Positions 1 through 6,920 of a stretch of DNA of 20,854 nucleotides are shown in pieces; position 1 is the first letter of the stretch; each line of letters starts with the position of its first letter. Origin of the DNA: Sphacelaria rigidula. Taxonomy: Eukaryota; Phaeophyceae; Sphacelariales. The notes beneath the pieces were generated by a model. That model was not told where the DNA came from, did not search any database, and saw only the letters and a list, made by a program, of their open reading frames with translations. The stretch covers positions 1 to 20,854 of the forward strand of contig CAXNAA020000487.1 of the NCBI GenBank assembly GCA_964200075.2. The letters are read 5' to 3'. A program made the translations under genes and the position numbers.

Positions 1-51
1 TGAGGAGGGCGTGGGCACACTCCAAAGCACACAAAAAACAAGTAATCATCA

Positions 52-84
52 CCCCCCCCCCCCCCCCCCCCCTCCCTCCCCCCC
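52..84. repeat. Poly-C tract
   Basis: Twenty-one consecutive C (52-72) followed by a C-rich run broken by two T. Similar G/C homopolymers occur at 2842-2854, 4428-4442 and 20820-20837. It is low-complexity sequence, and read length errors are likely in such tracts. Confidence 0.9.
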
Positions 85-345
85 AACTCCCGGCTGGCGA
101 GGGGGGACCGCGGGAGGCGCTGCCGGGGGCGAAAAACTTGGGCCGTGTGGCTTCATTCATCATCACATTTGGCGTAATGAAGGCCTTTCAGCCCACGATG
201 GAACCTGTCCGGATTTGAAAAGACTCAGCAGCAACCAAGGCCTCGCCCATCAATAATTCTGCTCGCAGCAGAAGAAACAGATTTGCACGCAAAAAAATCG
301 AGAATACGAGCTGGTTCGCGTTCATCAACCAGAATTTACTCATCC

Positions 346-624
346 GCAAATGTTCACGCGGATGCTCGAAACTGTACTCTGAAAAATTGCACATACGTAC
401 TATAGGACATGACGAAAATTTTGATGGATGGAGTTTTTCGATTTTTTTTACGTCAGTTATCGGGGGTCCCAAGGTCCTGGGGAGTTGCATGCCCTTCTGG
501 GGCCCCAGATCACTGGCGAAAAGAAAAATCGGAAAAACCCATCCATCAAACGTTTAGTAACACTCCGTAGTACATGTGTCCAATTTTTCAGAGTCTAACT
601 CCAAGAATCGGCGTGAACATTTGC
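346..624. mobile_element. Foldback / MITE-like palindromic element
   Basis: Two arms of about 139 bp face each other with almost no loop (centre near 485). The outer ends read gcaaatgttcacgc on the left and gcgtgaacatttgc on the right. Inner matches include tctgaaaaattg with its complement, and gatggatgg...tttttcgattttt with its complement. Arms are diverged by eye (roughly 70 % alike), so this is an old copy. No target duplication was recognised. It could fold into a long hairpin RNA if transcribed. Confidence 0.8.
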
Positions 625-770
625 TTTTTTCGTATGATGAAGTGAGCTTGAAAGGTACAAAATACTCACTACTTGATATCAGTATGAAAACGGCTTTTTC
701 GGGTATGTTCCTCAGCGTTGAAACGAGGAAAACTGCGTCAGGATTTCGAGTTTCGCAACGAAACTTGAGC

Positions 771-905
771 GGTTCTTCGTCAGGGGTTCACAATATGTTT
801 CTGGGGCTCTTCACTGTCGGAGCCTCTCGATGACAGACATCTGGGTCCTAGTGTGCAGCATCAGAAAACTTTGGGGCTAAAAAGTGCACCCCTTCCGTTG
901 AATCA
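771..905. mobile_element. Small palindromic element family P, copy 1
   Basis: Shares ggagcctctcgatgaca, catctgggtcctagtgtgcag and aaaagtgcacccc with copies at 1999-2145 and 2727-2861, in the same orientation. The left end is degenerate (caggggttcac); the right end aagtgcaccccttccg is its imperfect complement. Limits are approximate. Confidence 0.75.
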
Positions 906-1714
906 TTCACTTTGACAAGTGTTCCTTCGACCATCTGGGACGCATATACATACATGTATGTGCATGTTTGGCATTCTGAACCGCTTTCCGGGGCTTTCAC
1001 GCCGGGATCCCCGGACGCCGGTAAATAGCGAAGCAACCTCGAAATGTTCAACAACACATCATTTTTATTCGAAGCACCAAAAATATCTACCGAACCGCCA
1101 AGTTTGAGAGCAGTCAGATTTTTTTCCATCACAGATATACAGGAAACCGGCAGGAGGCTCCCTGTACCTTTGGTGCCTATCATCAGCAGTACAGTAGTAG
1201 TGGAAATCAGACGACGCCAAAACCACACGCCACCGACGTTAGAGAGTTTCGGGAAACAATGCTTTTCTGTCACTTCAGAGTGCAAACATATCAGCATCAG
1301 AGTGCAAAATAAGAAGAACCTCATCGAAAAAAGAAAAAAGTCAGGGGAGTACCACATTTGACGGGGAGGGAAATGATTTTTCGTTACAGTCTGATCCTGA
1401 GATATTTGCACTCTGAAATGACACAGAGGCGTTTTCCAAAACTCTCTATTACAACCATTTGGGGTTAGTTGGACTCCACAACTAACCGTCTCCGAATCTA
1501 TTTTTCCCGTTGGATTACCGAGCTGATTGTGCGGCTACCACGATTTAAACCATGTGGAGATTGAGTAGACACTGTCTTGGTATTCGTATTTTGATTCCAG
1601 AAGCATTTATTTCAAGGCCGGTGATCGGTCGAGGTGCCTTTTCGACCTTAACGCCATCCCTATGGCCTTGAATGAAAATTCGGGTGTACCACCCTCTTCA
1701 GTTGTCCATGAGTG
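906..1714. other. No gene recognised
   Basis: A 187-codon minus-strand frame covers 848-1411 but its 3' end runs through palindromic element copy 1 and it has no family resemblance. The rest of the stretch holds no recognisable gene or RNA. Confidence 0.6.
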
Positions 1715-1966
1715 ATGCTACGGTAGGGGTGCACAAATATTTTCCGAGGTTAGAATTGTTAGGAAGCCTTGATCTTCTACGAAACACCACTTCTGAAAAT
1801 ATGTGAAAGTACGCCATAGGACTACTACTCCAATGTGCTGGGGATATGCCAAATGAATTTGCAGACGGGGATGCCCTGACCCATATTCTTGTGCAATCTA
1901 GAACCGTTAGGAGCCCCTGAACTAGACAAGATTTCGCTAAAAAAGTTTACCTCTATACCGTAGCAT
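1715..1966. mobile_element. Small palindromic element family P, copy 2 (longer)
   Basis: Ends are inverted: atgctacggtaggggtgcac at the left and ...cctctataccgtagcat at the right, matching the ATGCYACGG ends of copy 4. The 252-bp interior differs from the other copies, suggesting a longer family member or a separate family sharing ends. Confidence 0.7.
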
Positions 1967-1998
1967 TGCTCCCCATGACGGTTAGTATGAGACTGGTT

Positions 1999-2145
1999 CT
2001 CCGGTAGGGGTGCGCAGTTTTTTGCTGAGGCTGCTCCGTATTGTCGGAGCCTCTGGGTGAAAAACATCTGGGCCCTATAATAGTGTGCAGCCTCAGAAAC
2101 ATTTTGGACTGTAAAGTGGACCCCTACAGTAAGATCCCTCGTGAT
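1999..2145. mobile_element. Small palindromic element family P, copy 3
   Basis: The left end ccggtaggggtgcgcag faces the right end aaagtggacccctacag. The interior gtcggagcctct...aacatctggg...tagtgtgcagcctcag matches copies 1 and 4. Limits are approximate. Confidence 0.75.
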
Positions 2146-2489
2146 GCCTTCTGAGCGACTATCGGGTAGATATTGCGGAAGGTATACACTAGCTTGGGTG
2201 ATGAACCTAACCAAAAGCGGTTGGAATAAAGAATATAACCAGTTTTGTTTTGTTTTTCCTCGCACTTCGAACCCCTCCCTCCCCTTCCTCGGGATGAGTC
2301 CGTGATCTCAAGGGATCAACCCCTCTCTCCCCCGGTACGTGCCTTGCATTTTGGTCTCGCGGATTGGATCATGACCATCAGCACTCCCGCACCGCGTCAA
2401 CTCACACCACGACTACTTTGTTCACTCACGCTCTCACGCTTTCCACGGTGGAAATCATACACTACGAAAAAAAAAAAAAAAACGCGTCG
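2146..2489. other. No gene recognised; A-rich tract
   Basis: Contains C/T-rich sequence (2270-2335) and an A16 tract (2467-2482) that is the poly-T end of the tRNA-like unit on the minus strand. No coding signal was recognised. Confidence 0.6.
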
Positions 2490-2551
2490 GGAATCAAACC
2501 CTCGTTCTCTCCACCCTAATGGCGACAGCCGGACCATTGCACCACCGGGCC
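2490..2551 (-). pseudogene. tRNA-like sequence / tRNA-derived retroposon head
   Basis: On the minus strand an A box TGGTGCAATGG (2534-2544) and a B box GGTTTGATTCC (2490-2500) lie 44 bases apart, the spacing of tRNA positions 8 and 52, and a T16 run (Pol III terminator-like) follows a few bases later. The T stem pairs only in its three inner positions, and no clean anticodon or acceptor stem forms. A functional tRNA is therefore unlikely. A SINE head or pseudogene is the best reading. Confidence 0.7.
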
Positions 2552-2726
2552 GCGGCAGTCTACTGCTCGGAGCATTTCCAGCAGAGTCAGGAGCATACCA
2601 GGAAAGAACAAGCATTTAAACAGGCGATCCTGGAAAAAGAGAACGAGATTTTTCTATCGAAACGAACTGGCGTCGAAATTGCACATGCTATTGAAGAACC
2701 TAGTACTCGTACTCATCAAACGAGCA

Positions 2727-2861
2727 ATGCCACGGTACGGGTGCACTTTTTATTTCCAGGACTCTTCGTGGTGGGAGCCTCTCGATGACAAATATATGGG
2801 TCTTAGTGTGCAGCCTCGGACAAGTTTTGGCCCAAAAAGTGCCCCCCCCCCCCCGTGGCAT
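2727..2861. mobile_element. Small palindromic element family P, copy 4
   Basis: The best-defined copy, 135 bp: ATGCCACGG at the left end and CCGTGGCAT at the right, then tgcactttttatt facing caaaaagtgcc. A C13 run interrupts the right arm. The interior is shared with copies 1 and 3. No target duplication was recognised. Confidence 0.8.
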
Positions 2862-3176
2862 CACCAAACGTTGCCTCATATGTCACAGTCCACCTGAGGG
2901 GGAGTTGCTGTCTGTAAGAGTTGTAATATTTTATTCCGTTTCGAGAAGATCACTACAATCGGTACGTCCATCATGTGACCGCATCTGGATCCCTGAAGAG
3001 TCAGTTCACGTGCAAAAATCACGTAATCAAATCAATCAATAGGTCCATAAGATCGTAACTGCACACCGAGTACCTACTTCCGTATTGATATCAAATGTGC
3101 GATTTTTTTACAAAGAGTCTCGGCCTCCAACTTGACATAGCCCGTTTGAAACACACGATACATAAACACAACACAT
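2862..3176. other. No gene recognised
   Basis: A 315-bp spacer between two mobile-element remnants. An 85-codon frame overlaps copy 4 and is not credible. Nothing else was seen. Confidence 0.6.
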
Positions 3177-3721
3177 CAAACACGGGATTTCACAAATTGC
3201 GGGGATTGATTTTTTTGTTGAGGATGAGCCTTGGGGGCCTTCGTAAACATCGGAATATTTTCGGGAAAATAATGTACACATGCGGCCATTTGGCTACCCC
3301 CCAAAATGCCTCCGGGGGGATATGCGGACCTCCAGAGCGAAAACAAGCCTCCAGAGGCCTTCAATCCCTCTGGAGGAAACCAAACACTATCGACCTGGAG
3401 GGCCGCGCACCCCTCCGGAGGAATTCGGGGGTAGCAAAATGCCTTCGGAGAGATGCGCGGCCCTTCAGAGGCGAAAAGCCTCCGGAGACGTTAAATCCCT
3501 CTGGTGGAAACCAAAAAATCTCCTCTGCAGGGCGGCGCACCCCTCCGGAGGCGTATAAGTCCTCTGGAGGCTGGAAACGCTGACCGAACTGGAGGAATTT
3601 TGGCGGTAGCCAAATGACCGCGTGTGCAAACGCTCTCTCCGGCCGTGATCTGTAGCCTCGCTCATTCTAAAAAAAGTATGTACCACGAAGTACACCCGCA
3701 ATTTGTAAAATCCCGTGTTTG
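3177..3721. mobile_element. Terminal-inverted-repeat element with internal CTCCGGAGG palindrome array
   Basis: The ends match as inverted repeats: caaacacgggatttcacaaa and its continuation at 3177-3203 against 3695-3721, with one mismatch in 27. Weaker pairing continues inward (ggccatttggctaccccccaaaatgcctcc at 3283-3312 opposes 3589-3624). The interior is two direct units of about 133 bp (starting near 3303 and 3436), each studded with CCTCCGGAGG or CCTCCAGAGG palindromes and a ccctctgg(a/t)ggaaaccaaa block. There is no transposase, so it is non-autonomous. The target duplication is unclear. Confidence 0.8.
3303..3600. repeat. Tandem 133-bp units rich in CTCCGGAGG
   Basis: Unit 1 (about 3303-3435) and unit 2 (about 3436-3600) align along aaaatgcc, atgcg-gg, cagag-gcgaaaa, aagcctcc, ccctctgg-ggaaaccaaa and gcgcacccctccggagg. 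Open frames across it are GC-rich by-products of the repeat (for example repeated PPE and GG motifs) and not a supported protein. Confidence 0.8.
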
Positions 3722-3788
3722 TTCCGAACAAATGACACCTCCATTAATTCCCGTACAAGCACTTGTTTCATTTGTCGGAATCCCCTGC

Positions 3789-3860
3789 TAACACGAAATA
3801 TTACAAATTGTAGATGGAATTCATTTCATGATGAGCGAGGCCACACTTCACGGCTGGATA
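3789..3860. mobile_element. Orphan end of the 3177-3721 element family
   Basis: The stretch aacacgaaatattacaaattg...gatgagcgaggccaca-cttcacggctgg matches the complement of the right end of the 545-bp element (aacacgggattttacaaattg...aatgagcgaggctacagatcacggccgg), in the orientation of a left end. No matching right end was found nearby. Confidence 0.65.
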
Positions 3861-3902
3861 GTGCTTACAGAATCACAGTAGATTACAGCTGATGAAGGAT
3901 TT

Positions 3903-4115
3903 TTGTACATTTTTTGTAGTAGGCGATTTTCAGTAGTGGTTTTATCGCGCCCCACCGCTCATCCCAGTAAACGTTTAATCCCAAAAATTGGGGATTGGGA
4001 GATACTCGGAATAAGCTCAACATTCCAAAACAAAACAATTTCTGCAATCAGTATTGAACGACTTACGGGCTGTTCGGTCCTCAGGGGTCCTGCGATTACC
4101 CAGCCCCAGGTTGTG
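3903..4115 (+). repeat. Left inverted arm (diverged repeat family Q)
   Basis: Opposes 5030-5239. Shared stretches include ccaccgctcatcc, gggagatact, acattcc and the block (c/a)gt(a/g)ttgaacg(a/g)cttacg. Translations are also alike (TAHPSKRLIPKIGDWEILG against TAHPCECLVLKFGDREILG). The similarity could therefore reflect an old coding region, but both arms carry no recognised domain. Diverged ends of a larger inserted element are the simpler reading. Confidence 0.65.
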
Positions 4116-4427
4116 ACCCCTGGGTATGCTTCTCGCTAGAGGCAATCCCGATCGTTCTCGCGTCAACAAATGTAAGGCACGATTATTATTTTTTAATTAT
4201 AACGTTTTCATTGCGCTAGAGCCGAAAAACTTTGTGTTTCGGACCCGTGGCGGTCGATACCGCCCCCTGATGAACGAGGATTGCGTCCCAAGCACAATCT
4301 TCTTATTTTCCCAATATCTATCGATGCTATAATAGGAATCTCGAGTGCTAAAAAAGAATATTATGCAACAAAACTCAGAAAGGTTTGCGACTACAAAATT
4401 GCCCCACCGAGCTCTGCATAGCACAGA

Positions 4428-4490
4428 GGGGGGGGGGGGGGGTTACTCATGATCTTGCATGCCGTAGATGTACGACCATTGACCTCGCAT
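4428..4490 (+). repeat. Poly-G followed by dispersed repeat
   Basis: A G15 run followed by catgatcttgcatgccgtag...gaccattgacctcgca, which resembles tgtgatcgtaaatgccgtag...gacttttgacctcgaa at 20774-20815, itself next to an 18-G run. This is a dispersed low-copy repeat tied to G tracts. Confidence 0.55.
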
Positions 4491-4514
4491 CCCTACAAAA
4501 AGCCGGGACGGAGC

Positions 4515-4625
4515 ACGCCGGGTTTTTGCCGGACCACGCTCGCAATCGACCCCCAAGCGCTAAGCGCCGTGATGTGCTCGGTGAGTCGCATAACGGGTGG
4601 TGAGCGGCATCCTGCTAAGACTGTT
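4515..4625 (+). repeat. Third partial copy of repeat family Q
   Basis: The run cgccgggtttttgccggacc and then cgcaatcgacccccaag-gc-aagcgcc match the complement of 5030-5070, and the match carries on through gagtcgcat-a-gggtgg to near 4950 on the opposite arm. It suggests the left arm of family Q was split by an insertion. Confidence 0.6.
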
Positions 4626-4949
4626 CGGCCCGAAGCGTACTGATTATCTTTCAATGGGATGACAGCCTACAATGATTTGCCTCATTTTCTGGTATCGCCA
4701 CTTCTAGAGACAGCCACGGGTTCCACACACATTGCATCATGGGTGTGTCACCAATTGAACACTACAGTACGTGGCATAATCACCCCCTTTGCGCGGAGTT
4801 GAGGTTTTTCCACCCCCACGATACGATCTAGCTCGACCATCATCACGGATACCGCAAAAAAACGCAAGCGCGCAACAAAAAACGGTAACATGGTTGACTA
4901 GCTTATGCAGTGAGTGGCGTATTTTACAGCGTCACGGCCACCCGACGTC
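4626..4949. other. No gene recognised
   Basis: Sequence between arms of repeat family Q. No credible coding frame, RNA or further repeat was recognised. Confidence 0.55.
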
Positions 4950-5239
4950 AGTAACATCCCGTCAATTCAGCCCAGGATATGACCCACCCTTCATGCGACT
5001 CGTCAAACATATCATGGCGCTTCGCACTTGGTGATTGTTTGCGATCCTGGTCCGGCGAAAACCCGGCGTGTCGTAAGCCGTTCAACACTGAGCGCACAGA
5101 GGCGATTTTTATTTCGGAATGTGAAGCGGGTGCCTAGTATCTCCCGATCCCCGAACTTCAGGACCAAACATTCACACGGATGAGCGGTGGCACGCGAAAA
5201 AAATGAAGATCGCCGACAACTGAAAAAGAGTATGAACAT
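4950..5239 (-). repeat. Right inverted arm of repeat family Q
   Basis: The complement of this stretch matches 3903-4115 (outer part) and 4515-4625 (inner part). See those entries for matching blocks. Confidence 0.65.
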
Positions 5240-5457
5240 TTCCTATTTCAGCACAAAAATCTGGAGAAAAACATACTCCGGTGTATTGATTTCGAGAGTA
5301 GTTCGATGCTTGCGAACGTTCCCAAGATTCATCTTAAGAAAAAAGACATGTGCTCTTGGTACAATCCCGTCGTATCAGCGAGGAAAAATCGAGCGGGCAA
5401 AACGAGACACATGTAGAGTACAAAAACCGAACGGGGATAAAAAAAAAACTTCGACAA

Positions 5458-5500
5458 GCAGGGGTGGGAGCATCTTTTTTTAGCCGTATAAGTAGTGGTA
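5458..5500 (+). repeat. 139-bp tandem unit 1, left part (interrupted by transposon)
   Basis: The run gcaggggtgggagcatc and then agccgtataagtagtggta match 6786-6830 of unit 2. The unit is broken at TA (5499-5500) by the pogo-like element and resumes at 6689. Confidence 0.85.
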
Positions 5501-5514
5501 CAGAGGGGGTCACG

Positions 5515-5633
5515 GTTTAAGAGAGCTCAGTTTAAGAGAATTGCCCGTTTAAGAGAGGTCGAAAAGGCTTGGCACACCACTCTCTTAAACCGAACCCTGG
5601 TTCTCTTAAACCGAGATCTGTTTTCTCTTAAAC
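5515..5633. repeat. Subterminal 10-bp motif cluster, three direct and three inverted
   Basis: GTTTAAGAGA occurs at 5515-5524, 5530-5539 and 5547-5556, and its complement TCTCTTAAAC at 5581-5590, 5602-5611 and 5624-5633. The motif is also the inner part of both terminal repeats (right copy 6665-6674). The arrangement folds as a hairpin and may mark transposase-binding sites; the function is inference. Confidence 0.85.
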
Positions 5634-5716
5634 TGGATCCACCACCACCCCCCCCCGCTCTTCTACTGTACAGTACTGTAGTTCGAAAAACATCTCAGTA
5701 CGTCCAGAAACTGTAA

Positions 5717-6130
5717 CACACAGTCGAGACATGGTTTGGCGTAGAGGAGGAGAAAGAGGTGGCAGGAGCGGTAGTTGCCGATGTGAAGGACGATCTTTGT
5801 GAGGTGTCGCTTGCCAAACTGAACATAGACTCTGATGACGACGACGCCGACTCTTCGGGTGGAGACAAGAGCCACTGCGCGCAGCCCGAAGTCTCTCCTC
5901 GTCCACTACCGTACACTGACGTATCTAGGCAGTTTGGGGACCTCGAGAGAGTAGCAGGGAGGTGCAACATGGTGGAGGTATCGTACCATCTTGGTAGGGC
6001 CAAGTTGGCCTGGATGAACGAGTTTGGGTCAAGGAAAACAAACAAACTTACATGGCAGACTTCATGTAGCGTTGCAGAAGCTGTCGATGAGCGCATGTCA
6101 CATGTCTGTTGCGGGGTATTACGGGTGTAG
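5717..6130 (+). CDS. Unidentified open frame inside the pogo-like element
   Basis: A 137-codon frame without an ATG near its start. It begins after a stop at 5714-5716, next to a possible acceptor (acacacag at 5715-5722), so it may be a 3' exon. It encodes an acidic run (NIDSDDDDADSSGG) and a basic stretch RAKLAWMNEFGSRKTNK. Purine-first codons (GAN, GCN, AAN) are frequent, which favours this strand over the antisense 205-codon frame at 5695-6312. It may be the tail of a degraded transposase; no family was recognised. Confidence 0.35.
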   Translation, partial: HTVETWFGVEEEKEVAGAVVADVKDDLCEVSLAKLNIDSDDDDADSSGGDKSHCAQPEVSPRPLPYTDVSRQFGDLERVAGRCNMVEVSYHLGRAKLAWMNEFGSRKTNKLTWQTSCSVAEAVDERMSHVCCGVLRV

Positions 6131-6432
6131 GTACTTGAGTTTAACTGGTTGTGAGAGCAGCACCTGTACAGCAGTACATAATTCAATACAATATTATGTG
6201 CGATTTTCTGTCTTATTGCCTTCCTGCATCTTGTTTTTTCTTTCGAGATGTGACGTGTGTGTGGCGCGCATGTGTTGCGTTGGCCGCTCTGTTCAGCTGA
6301 TGTGGCGATCACTACGATACCGCGGAATATATCATTTTTTTCACAAAAACAAAGGGGGCATCGCGCTGGATGTGGGTCCCGTAGCGCAGAATAAACGTGT
6401 CAACGATATGAAATTCCCTCTTTCAACACTTT

Positions 6433-6513
6433 GTAATGGCCTTCCTCCTGTATGACCCCCCGGCTGATGCGCCCACATACACCGAAAGGTGTGAACCGGC
6501 GTCCAGAATAGAT
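6433..6513 (+). repeat. Repeat shared with an importin-alpha intron
   Basis: ggccttcctcctgtatgacc and then cggctgatgcgcc-acat, ggtgtgaaccggcgtccag-ata-atggga match 19628-19708 (ggccttcctcgtgtgtaacc, cgactgatacgcc-acat, ggtgtaaacgagcgtccaaaatatatggga). It lies in the right part of the transposon, so the intron may hold a fragment of a relative. Confidence 0.75.
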
Positions 6514-6518
6514 GGGAC

Positions 6519-6534
6519 AACACACACACACACA
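6519..6534. repeat. (CA)n microsatellite
   Basis: A short CA run within acaacacacacacacacaca, inside the transposon. Confidence 0.8.
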
Positions 6535-6688
6535 TTCGGCACCACGGCTCGACCTGCCGTTCGAAGGCTGTCAATAACCCACATATTCAGTTGAAGAGGG
6601 GTTTAAGAAACCGATCTAGTAGAAGATCGGGTTCAAGAGAGGTTTTCTTGATCTAGCACACCCCTCTCTTAAACCGTGACCCCCACTA

Positions 6689-6785
6689 TATAACAATAAA
6701 CGGGCAGAAATACCTCATTGAAGCATATTATTCTCGCCATATCTTCTCGTCCGAAATAAGGGGAAAAATAAAAACACCTCCACGA
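6689..6785 (+). repeat. 139-bp tandem unit 1, right part
   Basis: Resumes after the transposon: aacaataaacgggcagaaat, acctcattgaagc, ctcgtccgaaataagg. Unit 2 has the same blocks 139 bp further on. Confidence 0.85.
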
Positions 6786-6920
6786 GCAGAGGTGGGAGCA
6801 TATTTGTTTAGCCGTATAAGTAGTGGTACAACAAAAAGACGGGCAGAAATGCCTCATTGAAGCTCTCGGCATATTATCTTCTCGCCCGAAATAAGGAGCA
6901 GAATACGCCAAAACGAGAAG
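6786..6920 (+). repeat. 139-bp tandem unit 2 (uninterrupted; empty site)
   Basis: The run gcagaggtgggagcat...agccgtataagtagtggtaca continues directly into acaaaaagacgggcagaaat, gcctcattgaagc and ctcgcccgaaataagg. This is the pre-insertion form of unit 1. Confidence 0.85.

Larger units (their letters stand above)
5501..6688 (+). mobile_element. pogo/Tigger-like DNA transposon, non-autonomous derivative
   Basis: 1188 bp. Terminal inverted repeats of 25 bp: the left end (5501-5525) begins CAGAGGGGGTCACGG, and the complement of the right end (6664-6688) begins TAGTGGGGGTCACGG. Both continue TTTAAGAGAG, with two mismatches in all. A TA duplication flanks it (5499-5500, 6689-6690). CAG ends with TA targets are features of the pogo branch of Tc1/mariner. 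The insertion site is proven by comparison with tandem unit 2, which reads straight through (ggtacaacaaaaag). No DDE catalytic domain was recognised, so an internally deleted copy is likely. Confidence 0.85.

Noticed and set aside
848-1411. 187-codon minus-strand open frame
   Set aside because: Its end lies in a palindromic repeat copy, composition is not convincing and no family is recognised.
3095-3583. 162-codon + frame across the CTCCGGAGG units
   Set aside because: The frame follows from the tandem repeat, and several overlapping frames are equally open.
3300-3620. Regularly spaced short palindromes, considered as a CRISPR array
   Set aside because: Repeats are irregular in spacing and sequence, spacers are themselves repeated, and the context is eukaryotic.
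5695-6312. 205-codon minus-strand frame inside the transposon
   Set aside because: The serine/threonine-rich translation looks like the antisense of the purine-first + frame at 5717-6130.
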